Origin: Archangium lipolyticum
GTDB taxonomy: Bacteria; Myxococcota; Myxococcia; Myxococcales; Myxococcaceae
DNA: 64,000 nucleotides
NCBI RefSeq assembly: GCF_024623785.1
Contig: NZ_JANKBZ010000016.1
Coordinates: 157,463-221,462, forward strand
Reading direction: 5' to 3'
The notes under the pieces were generated by a model that searched no databases, had not been told where the DNA came from, and worked only from the letters and a program-made list of their open reading frames with translations. This document shows, piece after piece, positions 7,965 through 16,143 of the stretch. The position numbers were made by a program, and so were the translations under genes. The stretch's first letter is position 1. Every line of letters starts with the position of its first letter.

Positions 7965-9103
7965 TCCATGCCCTCCTCGAACTCGGGCGAGTTGATGAGC
8001 CGGATGAAGTCGTCCTGGGCGGAAGTGCCCTGCAACGCGGCGATCTCCGAGGCGGGCGTGACGCGCACGGTGCTTCCCTTGCGCCGCACGAGCTTCCAAT
8101 GGGTCTTGGGGATGTTGTTGATGATGTAGGGGTGATGGCTGGTGATGATGAATTGCAGGTCTTTGGCGCGCGACAGGACGAAGTCGGTCAGCGGGCCCAT
8201 GCAGTTCACGCCGAGGCTGTTCTCGAACTCGTCGATGAGGACCACGGTCCCGGCGGGGGCGAGCATCAGGTCCACGAGGTGGTTGAGCGTGCGCGCCATT
8301 CCGGAGGAGATGTCCTGGGATTCGATCCAGGTGGGAACACCTCGCTCCTTGAGTTTGAAGGACAGGCGATCCCGGGGGCCCCCCCTCTGTGTGTATGATT
8401 CTCGTTGGTTCACGATGACATCTTCGACGGAGGGGAAGATGTCGATGAAAAGCTGTTTGAACCGCTCGAATTGCTCGACGAAGCCATTCTGCAGCACGAA
8501 AGCCTTCACGACAGGCTGCAGGCCAACAAGGCCACGCAATGATTCGAGAGTAGGGAATCTCCTGAGCATGCCACGTGCATTGACGACAATGGATGCAGTG
8601 CTCTGTGCGTCCATGACCCGCAGGAAGCACGTCGCGAATGCCTGGCGCAACCGTACGATGGATGGCTCATCCAGGAGTTGAAGGGCACTCTCGGTGCGGT
8701 TGAGCGCCGGTAGTTCTCTGCTACCGAACAAGAAACGGTGCGGGTCTCGTTCGACGAGCTGCCCTTCTCCACTGCTGTGGAGATGCTCCGAGAGAACGAC
8801 CACGTTGCTGTTCTTGGCCGGGGCTCCACCTTCTTCCTCTGGCGGCAGGTCGCGGTCCGCACTGTCGAACTGCCACCTGTAGTGCTGGCCCTCGTGTTCG
8901 AAGCAAAGGTCGAAGCGAACGCCCTGATCCGCGTCGGTGGTATCACCATTCCGGCCAAGCATGTAGATCGTGCGGATCGCCATCAGGATTCGCGTCTTGC
9001 CCACCCCCGACGCGCCCACGAGGAGGTTGAAGCGGTCCAGGTGCAGGTCGTCCAGCTTCCAGCCGGTCCGCTTGTCCTCGAAGGAGAGACTCTTCAGTCG
9101 CAT
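7961..9103 (-). CDS. AAA/ABC-type ATPase (AAA_15-like), sensor of a candidate defence pair
   Basis: 380 residues from ATG at 9103. MRLKSLSFEDKRTGWKLDDL leads to Walker A GASGVGKT (about 34-41). An ABC-like signature is ISSGMARTLNHLVDL, Walker B is GTVVLIDEFENSLG, and a switch histidine is in FIITSHHPYIINN. Between them is a helical insert of about 200 residues rich in aromatics. This layout fits OLD/RecF-like ATPases that guard a nuclease partner. It overlaps the downstream Toprim gene by 4 bp, so the two proteins are made together. Role in defence is inferred. Confidence 0.8.
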   Translation of the reverse strand: MRLKSLSFEDKRTGWKLDDLHLDRFNLLVGASGVGKTRILMAIRTIYMLGRNGDTTDADQGVRFDLCFEHEGQHYRWQFDSADRDLPPEEEGGAPAKNSNVVVLSEHLHSSGEGQLVERDPHRFLFGSRELPALNRTESALQLLDEPSIVRLRQAFATCFLRVMDAQSTASIVVNARGMLRRFPTLESLRGLVGLQPVVKAFVLQNGFVEQFERFKQLFIDIFPSVEDVIVNQRESYTQRGGPRDRLSFKLKERGVPTWIESQDISSGMARTLNHLVDLMLAPAGTVVLIDEFENSLGVNCMGPLTDFVLSRAKDLQFIITSHHPYIINNIPKTHWKLVRRKGSTVRVTPASEIAALQGTSAQDDFIRLINSPEFEEGME

Positions 9104-9212
9104 CGTGGTGCTCCGCTCGACCTGTTCTCCAGCCCTTCTAACATCCACGCCTCCCTGTGAAAGAAACGCGGAGGGGCTCCGTTGAGAAGACCGTGGACGC
9201 GAGGGCGCGCGT

Positions 9213-11003
9213 TCACGGCCAGCGCTTGACGGCGTTGATCCCAAGCACTCGCGGCAGGATGATGGCCCCGGGCTTGGAGCCCTCGCCCCAGGGCCATATC
9301 CCCTTGCGCGAGAGGACGAAGCACACCGGGAACTTGCGGCCGTCCGGCAGCAGGGCCTGGGTGTAGCGGCCGTAGACCGCGGTGCTCCCGTCGTAGTCGT
9401 CCACGAAGCCCGTCGTCCAAAGGTACCCATAGAGCAGGGTCCCCTCCGGTATCTCCGGGTCCGAGTATCTGTCCCGGATGACCCGTCCGAGGAGCGGGCC
9501 GTCTCGATAGGTGCCATGCCCAGAACCCACGATGGGTCCGGGTTGGTGGATGTCGATGATGACGTTGACGGTCCCGAGCCCCAGGGGGCTTATCTTCAGT
9601 TCCTCGTACATGGCATGCCGGGCCTCTTCGGGACACTCTCCCGGCTCTGGCCTCACCTGGGCGGCGGGGCATCCGAGCCCGGAGGTGGCGCACAGCCAGG
9701 TGACGAGGATCCCCCAGAGTGGGGGGCCGTGGGAGGACGCGGTGGAGTCCTGGACGGGGGTGGAAGGAGACACGGGCGAGCTTCCTTTCGGGGTTGAGGG
9801 AACGAACACGGCCCGTCCGCAGAGCAGGCCGATGAGACAGAGAACGCCCAGCCCCGCCAGCGGCGCGAGGAGCCGCTTCGCGCTCCAACCTGGGCGCTTG
9901 GCGGGAGCAGCCGTCGTTCCAACTTCCTCCGGATGCTTCGCGTCCTCCGGATGTTGCACCTGTACGGCCTCGGGCACTGCATCCTGGTGCAGTGCGATCC
10001 TCGCCTGTTTCTCCTCCAGCGTGGCCTCCGCTGGGGCCGCGTCGTGCGGCGTGAGCGGCACTCGCCAGTCGGGGGAGTTGCGCTCTTTGGCGGCGGTCCA
10101 CAGGGCTTGCAGCAGCGCCGGGGTGTCGGGGTAGCGCGCCTCGGGCCGTTTCTCCAACAGCCGCAGGGTGATGTCGCTGAGGGAGCGTGGTACCCGGGGA
10201 TTGATGCGGTGGGGCGCGTCCGGAGGGACGGTGGCGATGGCGGCCACCAGCGCTTCGTCTGGCAGCTCTGGGTCGAAGGGGTGCTTGTCCGTGAGCCCCT
10301 GGTAGAGCAGCACACCCAGGGCGTAGAGGTCCGCAGCGGTGCCTCCTTGAAACGGCTCGTTGCGCTTCCACGCCTCGGTGCGCGTGTAGGCGATGAGCTC
10401 GGGCGGTAGCAGGTGCAGCACGCCCTCGGGCACGCCCAGCGTCTTCGTGAGGGCTCCCGGTAGACGCACGGTGCCGAAGTCGATGAGGAAGGGGCGGCCG
10501 TCCTCGCGGCGGATGAGGAGGTTCTCCGCCTTCAAATCCCGGTGGTACACGCCTCGCTGGTGGAGATCTCCCACCGTGCTCACGATCTGCGAGAAGGTAT
10601 CCACGAGCTCGGCGGCATGAGGGTGCTTCCGCCAGCGCCATTCGTGCCAGGTGTCCCCATCCACGAAGTCGGTGATGAGGAAGGGATAGCCCTTGCTGGG
10701 GTTGGGCCAGAAGTCCACCGCGTACACGCGCAGGAGGTTGGGGTGTGAGGAGTACGTGAAGAGGGCCGCTGCCTCGCGTGCCAGCCGCCGCCAGGTGTTT
10801 GCTTCCTGTGCCTGTTCGTCCTCCGAGATGTCTTCCGCGGAGTCTGACACGGGACGCAGCATCATCTTCATGGACTTGATACGGCCGTCCCGTTCCACCT
10901 TGAAGACGCGGGCCGAGCCTCCCTGACCCAGCACCGAGAGGATGCGCCAGGGCCCCACGGTGTCACCAGCCTGGAGGTGCTCGGGGTGAAGCGCTTCCGT
11001 CAT
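9213..11003 (-). CDS. Hanks-type Ser/Thr protein kinase with TM helix and extracytoplasmic domain
   Basis: 596 residues. The kinase domain (about 17-285) has the Gly loop GQGGSARVF, Lys46 in SMKMML, catalytic YHRDLKAENLL, DFGTVR and a PELIAYTRTE activation segment followed by DLYALGVLLYQGL, so it looks active. A charged linker leads to a membrane helix near 385-405 (LLAPLAGLGVLCLIGLLC). The C-terminus contains a second hydrophobic stretch and Cys (GILVTWLCATSGLGC), resembling a fused lipoprotein, then a beta-rich domain ending VLGINAVKRWP. The DUF2381 gene lies 12 bp upstream, so they share a transcript. Confidence 0.9.
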   Translation of the reverse strand: MTEALHPEHLQAGDTVGPWRILSVLGQGGSARVFKVERDGRIKSMKMMLRPVSDSAEDISEDEQAQEANTWRRLAREAAALFTYSSHPNLLRVYAVDFWPNPSKGYPFLITDFVDGDTWHEWRWRKHPHAAELVDTFSQIVSTVGDLHQRGVYHRDLKAENLLIRREDGRPFLIDFGTVRLPGALTKTLGVPEGVLHLLPPELIAYTRTEAWKRNEPFQGGTAADLYALGVLLYQGLTDKHPFDPELPDEALVAAIATVPPDAPHRINPRVPRSLSDITLRLLEKRPEARYPDTPALLQALWTAAKERNSPDWRVPLTPHDAAPAEATLEEKQARIALHQDAVPEAVQVQHPEDAKHPEEVGTTAAPAKRPGWSAKRLLAPLAGLGVLCLIGLLCGRAVFVPSTPKGSSPVSPSTPVQDSTASSHGPPLWGILVTWLCATSGLGCPAAQVRPEPGECPEEARHAMYEELKISPLGLGTVNVIIDIHQPGPIVGSGHGTYRDGPLLGRVIRDRYSDPEIPEGTLLYGYLWTTGFVDDYDGSTAVYGRYTQALLPDGRKFPVCFVLSRKGIWPWGEGSKPGAIILPRVLGINAVKRWP

Positions 11004-11015
11004 GGACCGATCCTC

Positions 11016-11852
11016 CTAGAGCCTCACTCCATGGATGGGGAGCAGCCGCCCGCCTTCCGCGTCCAGCAACTCCAATAGAAAGGGGGGCGTGCCGGTGGCG
11101 GGAATGTCCGTCTCCACGACGACGAGACTGGACTCTCCAGGTTGAAGTTGGAGCATGTCCAGGTGTACCAGCCGCACCTTGACCGGAGTGCCCTCCGCGC
11201 TGAAGAGGCGCGCTGAGCCAGGGGTCCAGGGCTTCTGCCCGGTGTTGGTGATCCGGACGGCCACGACGGCCCAGAGGAAAGCCCGGTAACCCGCCCCCCG
11301 CCCCGCGGTGAGGCCACTCCTGTTGCCAGGCGGCACTTTCCCCTCGAACTCCTGGGTGCGGATTCCCCGCGAGTCCAACAGCCCCGACGCCACGAGCCCG
11401 GCGGGGCCCGCCACCGCGCATCGGGCCCTCATCACCGTGAGCTCCGCCTCCTTCTCGACCAGCTTCACCTCCAGCCCCTCGGGGGGACGCGGCTGGCGCA
11501 CCAGCTCCACCTCCTTGTCCACCACCGAGGGATGGGAGACGAGCGCGAGGACGGCCTGCCCACCGTCCCTGTACCGCACCCGCATGACGAGCCGCTCACC
11601 GGGGCCCGGCGCGACCAGGGGCTCGAAGGCGACGAGCCGCTCGCCCACGTCGAGGAACCGGAAGCGCGTGGCGCGCCCCTCCACCTCCAGGGAACCGCGT
11701 TCCAGCGACGCATCGAAGCGCAGATAGGAGGTGACGTTGAGAGCGACCCGGACCTCGGGCACGGGCTCGCCCGGAGCGCTGGGGAGGACGACCTGCCGCC
11801 GTTGTTCCTCGCGGAGGGGGAGCTGGGGCTGTGCCGCCGCCCGTGCTCCCAT
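11016..11852 (-). CDS. DUF2381 family secreted protein (myxobacterial paralogous family)
   Basis: 278 residues from the ATG at 11852. The pattern EVRVALNVTSYLRFDASLER, then RFLDVGERLVAFEP, MRVRYRDGGQAVLAL and a Gln/Pro-rich middle fits the DUF2381 (TIGR02268) family, usually encoded next to a Ser/Thr kinase as here. A full signal peptide appears only if translation starts at CTG 11894 (LARLFPWLPLVFLLMGARA), with GGAGG suitably upstream; no ATG, GTG or TTG lies in that extension. So either a rare CTG start is used or the start codon is mutated. Function unknown. Confidence 0.8.
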   Translation of the reverse strand: MGARAAAQPQLPLREEQRRQVVLPSAPGEPVPEVRVALNVTSYLRFDASLERGSLEVEGRATRFRFLDVGERLVAFEPLVAPGPGERLVMRVRYRDGGQAVLALVSHPSVVDKEVELVRQPRPPEGLEVKLVEKEAELTVMRARCAVAGPAGLVASGLLDSRGIRTQEFEGKVPPGNRSGLTAGRGAGYRAFLWAVVAVRITNTGQKPWTPGSARLFSAEGTPVKVRLVHLDMLQLQPGESSLVVVETDIPATGTPPFLLELLDAEGGRLLPIHGVRL

Positions 11853-12001
11853 CAGGAGGAAGACGAGCGGTAACCACGGGAAAAGTCGTGCCAGGGGGGA
11901 GCACCTCCGGAGTTCACCCTAACAGAAGTCGGACAGGGCACCGGAAGTCCCTTGCTCGAACCAGGAGCGCGCACTGGGGACCCTCCGGTCGCGAGTTGCG
12001 C

Positions 12002-12028
12002 CAACTGGTCCGACCATCGGACCAGTTG
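12002..12028. promoter_or_regulatory. perfect 12-bp inverted repeat in a divergent promoter region
   Basis: Left arm CAACTGGTCCGA, 3-base spacer CCA, right arm TCGGACCAGTTG, without mismatch. It lies between the minus-strand DUF2381 gene and the plus-strand gene at 12142, 114 bases before that ATG. Length and symmetry suit an operator for a dimeric repressor of the TetR or MarR kind, but no such regulator is adjacent. A cruciform or RNA hairpin is an alternative. Confidence 0.5.
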
Positions 12029-12141
12029 AGCGGATTCGCGCCCGGACCCCGGCCTGTCGGGTGGAGCCGTGCGGGGTGGGCCGTCAGCTCCGGGCGGGTG
12101 AGGCCGTCCCCGGACGCGGATACCCGACGAGGAGACACACG

Positions 12142-12447
12142 ATGGGATGGGCGACCGAGGCCATGCGCGCGCTGGCGAGGGGGGAGCAGGTGACGATCCG
12201 GCCACGAGGGGGCTCGATGAGGGGGCGGATCGAGGACGGGCAGCCGGTGACGCTGGGCCCGGTGGACCCCGGGGAGGTCGAGGCCGGAGAAGTGGTGCTG
12301 GTCCGGTGGAAGGGGGGAGTGCTGCTCCACCTGGTCAAGGAGGCCACGCGGGAGCGGCTGCTGATCGGCAACAACCTGGGCCGGGTGAATGGCTGGGTGA
12401 AACGGGAGGCGGTCGTCGGGCGCGTGGTGAGGGTCCACCCGCGTTGA
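12142..12447 (+). CDS. small S24/S26-like (signal peptidase-like) protein
   Basis: 101 residues from ATG at 12142, with GAGGAG upstream. The core RPRGGSMRGRIEDGQPVTLG has the GSM motif with the nucleophile Ser of S24/S26 peptidases, followed by VEAGEVVLVRWKGGVLLHLVK, where the His sits near the position of the HR pair of archaeal/eukaryotic-type signal peptidases, and by LLIGNNLGRVNGWV. No membrane helix. It may be a soluble Ser/His peptidase or a non-catalytic relative. Single-gene unit with a large palindrome upstream. Confidence 0.6.
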   Translation: MGWATEAMRALARGEQVTIRPRGGSMRGRIEDGQPVTLGPVDPGEVEAGEVVLVRWKGGVLLHLVKEATRERLLIGNNLGRVNGWVKREAVVGRVVRVHPR

Positions 12448-12463
12448 GGGACTCGCGCGGGGC

Positions 12464-12898
12464 TCAGCGGCCCTGTTCGGCCGCGGCGGAGCAGCAGTGC
12501 TGGCAGCGGCGGCGGTTGAGCCCATGGGCGACCACGAGCACGGTGCCGCCAGCGAGGGTGACGCCCGTCTCGGCCAGGCCCTCGTGGAGGACGGACTGGG
12601 CGAGCACCAGCAGGGCCAGGCCCGTGGCTCCGAGCGTGGGGATGTACCAGTCGCGGTGCTGGCGGAAGCCGGTCACGAAGCTGACCCCGCCGACGATGAC
12701 GGCCAGCAGCACCACGCCGAGGTGGATGGGTGTCTCTTCCAGGGACTGGCCCATCATCGACGGCAGCAGACCCAGCACCAGGGGCAGGAGCAGACAGTGG
12801 GCCATGCACAGCAGCGACAGCCCCTGGCCCCACGCATCCCAGCGCCCGACTCCGGGGAATGTCTTGTCCTGCCCGCGCGCCGGGAGCTCGTGCCTCAT
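12464..12898 (-). CDS. MerC-domain membrane protein
   Basis: 144 residues from ATG at 12898. Four membrane helices, the first with the MerC-type motif SLLCMAHCLLLPLVLG (C-x-x-H-C). A second Cys group lies at the end (RRRCQHCCSAAAEQ). MerC was described in mercury uptake, but chromosomal MerC-like proteins next to zinc genes are common. Here it is divergent from a His-rich protein and close to a metal permease, so zinc or another soft divalent metal is the more likely substrate. That assignment is inference from context. Confidence 0.75.
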   Translation of the reverse strand: MRHELPARGQDKTFPGVGRWDAWGQGLSLLCMAHCLLLPLVLGLLPSMMGQSLEETPIHLGVVLLAVIVGGVSFVTGFRQHRDWYIPTLGATGLALLVLAQSVLHEGLAETGVTLAGGTVLVVAHGLNRRRCQHCCSAAAEQGR

Positions 12899-13181
12899 CG
12901 GCCCGCCTCTTAGCTGAGATTCGATGGCAGGAGCAATCCTGGTGCGAGCCGGAGGCCCGCGAGAGTCCACTTCCAGCCTGGTGGCTGGTGTATCCAGGTT
13001 GCAGGAGAAAACCCGTTTCCTCTTCCTGGAAATCGAGGCCAGAGCGGCAATTCCGAGCGGAAAATCACGGGCCCTGAGTGTTGAGAGGTTTTCATTCGGG
13101 GAGCCCGTCAGTACCTTCGCCGAGGGTCCGGCCCGGAGGGGGGGACCTGGAACGCCACGCAACCTGAAAGGACGGAGCGTC

Positions 13182-13523
13182 ATGAGCCACACCCATTCTC
13201 ACGCCTCGCACGATCACCAGCACACCAGCGGCTGCGGCCACACCGCGGTGCAGCACGGGGACCACGTGGACTACCTGCACGAGGGGCACCTGCACGGGAA
13301 GAATGGCCAGGAGTGCAGCATCGAGGCGAACGCGGTGAATCCCGCGAAGTGCACGCCGCAGCACGCCTGCGCGGACCACGCGAAGGACCACCAGCACGGC
13401 CCGAAGTGCGGCCACGAGGCGGTGCCGCACGGTGACCACGTGGACTACCTGGTGGGGGGCCACCTGCACCACCCGCACGGTGGGCACTGCGATGACCACG
13501 GCGCGCTGCGCGTGGTGAGCTGA
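13182..13523 (+). CDS. histidine-rich metal-binding protein with two GDHVDYL repeats
   Basis: 113 residues, start set by ATG 13182 after GGACGGAG. The protein is dominated by His and Cys: MSHTHSHASHDHQHTSGCGH, then two copies of a 21-residue unit, CGHTAVQHGDHVDYL and CGHEAVPHGDHVDYL, each followed by GHLH. No signal peptide. Such proteins are found next to zinc and copper transporters and probably bind or store metal in the cytoplasm. The gene is convergent with the permease gene (18 bp apart) and divergent from the MerC-like gene. Confidence 0.8.
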   Translation: MSHTHSHASHDHQHTSGCGHTAVQHGDHVDYLHEGHLHGKNGQECSIEANAVNPAKCTPQHACADHAKDHQHGPKCGHEAVPHGDHVDYLVGGHLHHPHGGHCDDHGALRVVS

Positions 13524-13541
13524 GCCCGCTCCCGGGCGCGC

Positions 13542-15509
13542 CTACTCGAGCGGGGCGCGGTGGGAGCAGCTCGCGCCGTCGCGGCACTCGGGGCCGTGGA
13601 CGTGCGGCGAGGGGAGCACGAGGAGGGGAGCGCGCGCCTCGTGCTCGTGGGAGCAACCCGGGCCATGGACGTGGGCCTGGGGGAGCCGGATGAAGGAGCC
13701 GCGGGCCCCAGGGGCGGGGGGTGCATGGCCGTGGTCGTGCCCGCACGAGGGCCCGTGGACGTGCAGCTCCGAGAGCTTGTCGCCGGTGGGCGCGGCGCCC
13801 TCGCCTGAGTCCGTGCCGGGCAGCAGCTGGATGAGGAAGCCGCGCGCGCCCTGCCGCAGCAGCGAGGCGAGGAAGAGCGCGCCGAGCAGCACCAGCCCCA
13901 CCCACTCCAGGAGGCCCTCATGGTCCGCGTGCGGCTCGTGGGCGAGCCCCGCCTGCGGGGGGAGCAGCGCGTTGAGCGCGAAGCCCAGGAAGATGGAGGT
14001 GAGGGCCACCACGGCGCCGAAGGCGAGGGTCACCTTGCGGCCATGGAGCCGGGCCATGACGGCGAAGGTGGTGACGTTGGTGGCGGGGCCGGTGATGAGG
14101 AAGGCGAGGGCGGCGCCGGAGGACAGGCCCTTGTGAAGCAGGACGGCCACGAGGGGCGTGGCCCCCGAGGCGCACACGAAGCTGGGCACGCCGAGCAGGG
14201 CGAAGAGGGGCACGTCCACGCCGGGAGGCAGGCGCGAGAGCCACTCGGCGGAGAGCAGCGGCTCCACGAGGGCGGCCATGCCCAGGCCGACGAGGATCCA
14301 CGGGGCGGTGTGGTCCACCGACTCGACGAGCCCCTCGCGCAACCCCAGGGCGAGCCGCTGGCGCAGGGGGAGGGAGGGGGCCGGGGTGGAGGAGGCCGGG
14401 GAGGAGGAGTCGATGGGGGCGGGAAGGAGGCGGCTGACGAGGACGCCGGAGAGCAGGGCGACGACGAAGGCGCCGCCGAGGCGGGCGAGGGTGAGGGGCC
14501 AGCCGATGAGGGGGACGGAGACGAGGAAGGCGCTCACGCCGATTTCGGGCGCGGCGACGAGGAAGGAGAGGGCGGCGGCGACGGGGACGCCCTTGCGGAT
14601 GAGGCCGCGGTAGACGGGCAGGACGCCACAGGAGCAGAGGGCGAGGGGCAGGCCGACGATGGTGCCGCGCAGGGCCTGGGAGAGGGAGGAGCCGCGCTTG
14701 AGCCAGCCGAGGGAGGCCTCGCCGAGGAAGGCCTGGAAGAGGCCGGTGAGGACGTAGGCGGCGAGCAGGGCGGGGGCGGTTTCGAGGGAGAGGTGGAGGA
14801 AGGTGGTGCCCGCCCCGAGCTCCCCGGGCTGGGTGCCGAGCATGGGGTGGGCGCGGGAGATGAGGAGGAGCATCGCCACGGCGGCGAGGGCGCCGAGGCC
14901 GCTGGCGAGCCGCTGGGAGGGGGCCTCGAGGGGGGGGCCGGGGCGGCCGCCGCGGAAGAGGGCGGGGAGGAAGGCGCCGGCGGAGAAGGCCTGGAAGAGG
15001 GCGGCGGCGCGGAGGGAGTCGGGACCGAGCACCGAGTCCCCCCAGCCGAGGCCGGCGGCGCCGAGGAGGGCGACGGAGCCCAGCACGGCGGTGGCGCCGA
15101 GGGGGCCGGCGACGGGGCGGACGAGCCACCACAGTCCCATGCCGAGGGGAAGCCGGTGGAGGACCACGGCGAGCAGGGCGAGCGGCTCACCGCCGGTGCC
15201 GTGGAGGGAGAGGGCGCGACCCTCGAGGGTGGCATGGACCGCGAGCCCGGCGACGGCGAGCACCAGCCCGGCGATGGAGGGCAGGCGCCGTGCGAGCCCC
15301 AGGGCCAGGCCCAGCCCGAGGGTGGCGACGGCGAGGGCGCCCGGTCCGGCGAGGGAGAGACTGTGGGGGAGGATGTGGACCAGCACCATGCCGCCGAGGG
15401 CGACGAAGACGAGTCCCTCCAGGGCCGCGCTGGCCACCCTCCGGCCCTTCACCATCGCCTCCACCAGGGGAGCCAGCACCCACACCGCCAGACTGAGGGG
15501 AAGCGTCAT
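13542..15509 (-). CDS. metal permease: ZIP-like N-domain fused to SO_0444/ArsP-type permease with His-rich tail
   Basis: 655 residues. The N-terminal 200 residues have about seven helices with ZIP-like metal motifs (VHILPHSLS, AVHATLEGRA, VLHRLPLGMG). From about 240 to 560 comes an ArsP/DUF318-type permease with the hallmarks ALCSCGVLPVYRGLIRKG and VPSFVCASGATPLVAVLLHK plus ITGPATN. The tail (about 580-655) has three HVHGP(S/G/E)C units with further His and Cys. Families of the second half export copper or zinc. Fusion to a ZIP-like half is unusual. The His-rich tail probably senses or delivers metal. Confidence 0.85.
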   Translation of the reverse strand: MTLPLSLAVWVLAPLVEAMVKGRRVASAALEGLVFVALGGMVLVHILPHSLSLAGPGALAVATLGLGLALGLARRLPSIAGLVLAVAGLAVHATLEGRALSLHGTGGEPLALLAVVLHRLPLGMGLWWLVRPVAGPLGATAVLGSVALLGAAGLGWGDSVLGPDSLRAAALFQAFSAGAFLPALFRGGRPGPPLEAPSQRLASGLGALAAVAMLLLISRAHPMLGTQPGELGAGTTFLHLSLETAPALLAAYVLTGLFQAFLGEASLGWLKRGSSLSQALRGTIVGLPLALCSCGVLPVYRGLIRKGVPVAAALSFLVAAPEIGVSAFLVSVPLIGWPLTLARLGGAFVVALLSGVLVSRLLPAPIDSSSPASSTPAPSLPLRQRLALGLREGLVESVDHTAPWILVGLGMAALVEPLLSAEWLSRLPPGVDVPLFALLGVPSFVCASGATPLVAVLLHKGLSSGAALAFLITGPATNVTTFAVMARLHGRKVTLAFGAVVALTSIFLGFALNALLPPQAGLAHEPHADHEGLLEWVGLVLLGALFLASLLRQGARGFLIQLLPGTDSGEGAAPTGDKLSELHVHGPSCGHDHGHAPPAPGARGSFIRLPQAHVHGPGCSHEHEARAPLLVLPSPHVHGPECRDGASCSHRAPLE

Positions 15510-15557
15510 CGCGGTCTTCCTCGCGAATCAGGAGAGAACCGAGAGAATAGCTTTTGT

Positions 15558-15573
15558 CGGGTTGTAGCTGCAA
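15558..15573. promoter_or_regulatory. imperfect palindrome upstream of the metal permease
   Basis: GGTTGTAGCTGCAACC, 7 of 8 base pairs symmetric, lying 49-64 bases before the permease ATG at 15509 on the minus strand. The position suits an operator for a metal-responsive regulator. A related half (AGGTTGCAGG) occurs near 13000 between the MerC-like and His-rich genes. Confidence 0.35.
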
Positions 15574-15597
15574 CCGGGTGGCGGCGGGAGGGGAGCG

Positions 15598-16143
15598 TCA
15601 GTGAAGCTGGAGGGTGCGGACCATCTGGTCGACGACGTCCTTGTGGAGGGAGTAGTCGAGACCAGGGACGTCGAGGGTGCCGACGCGGACGAGGGCATTG
15701 GGGCCGGCGGAGACGGCGTAGACGTACTCGCGGGTGCCAGGGGGGAGGAAGGTGGACTCGTCGGTGGTGCGCAGCTCGAGGAGGACGGCGGGCTGACCGG
15801 CGAGGGTGACACGCTCCTGCTGGAGGACGTCGTAGCCGGGGCCGGTGTTGCCCTGGATGAATTCCTGGAGGGAGAGGGGCTCGCGCTTGACGGAGACGGC
15901 GAGGGGAGGCTCCTCGGTGCCGGGCTGAACGGTGAAGGGGGAGGGGTGGAAGAAGCGGCAGGGCTCGATCTGCCCGGGGGAGTTGGCGATCCACCCACTG
16001 GGGTAGGCGATGGAGTAATCGCTGGTGGGGTTGTCACAGCGGACGAAGCGGGAGCCAGGGGCGAGACTGGAGCGGGAGCATGCGGAGAGGGAGAGGGCGG
16101 CGAGGGGGAGGAGCCACCACGAGGAAGGGAGAGGGGTGCGCAT
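15598..16143 (-). CDS. lipoprotein, PsbP-like
   Basis: 181 residues from ATG at 16143 (an in-frame ATG at 16149 is possible). MRTPLPSSWWLLPLAALSLS then AC gives a lipoprotein signal with Cys at 22. The mature part starts FVRCDNPTSDYSIAYPSGWI, the opening strand pattern of PsbP/DUF1795-like domains, and continues with EYVYAVSAGPNALVRVGTL and a final helix DVVDQMVRTLQLH. Such domains bind small ligands or partner proteins in the envelope; the partner here is unknown. It follows the permease start by 88 bp in the opposite sense of transcription order, so it is probably its own unit. Confidence 0.75.
   Translation of the reverse strand: MRTPLPSSWWLLPLAALSLSACSRSSLAPGSRFVRCDNPTSDYSIAYPSGWIANSPGQIEPCRFFHPSPFTVQPGTEEPPLAVSVKREPLSLQEFIQGNTGPGYDVLQQERVTLAGQPAVLLELRTTDESTFLPPGTREYVYAVSAGPNALVRVGTLDVPGLDYSLHKDVVDQMVRTLQLH

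Noticed and set aside
13920..15809. 629-codon open frame on the plus strand opposite the metal permease
   Set aside because: It is Gly/Glu/Ala-rich low-complexity text caused by the high GC content; the minus strand codes for a permease with clear motifs.
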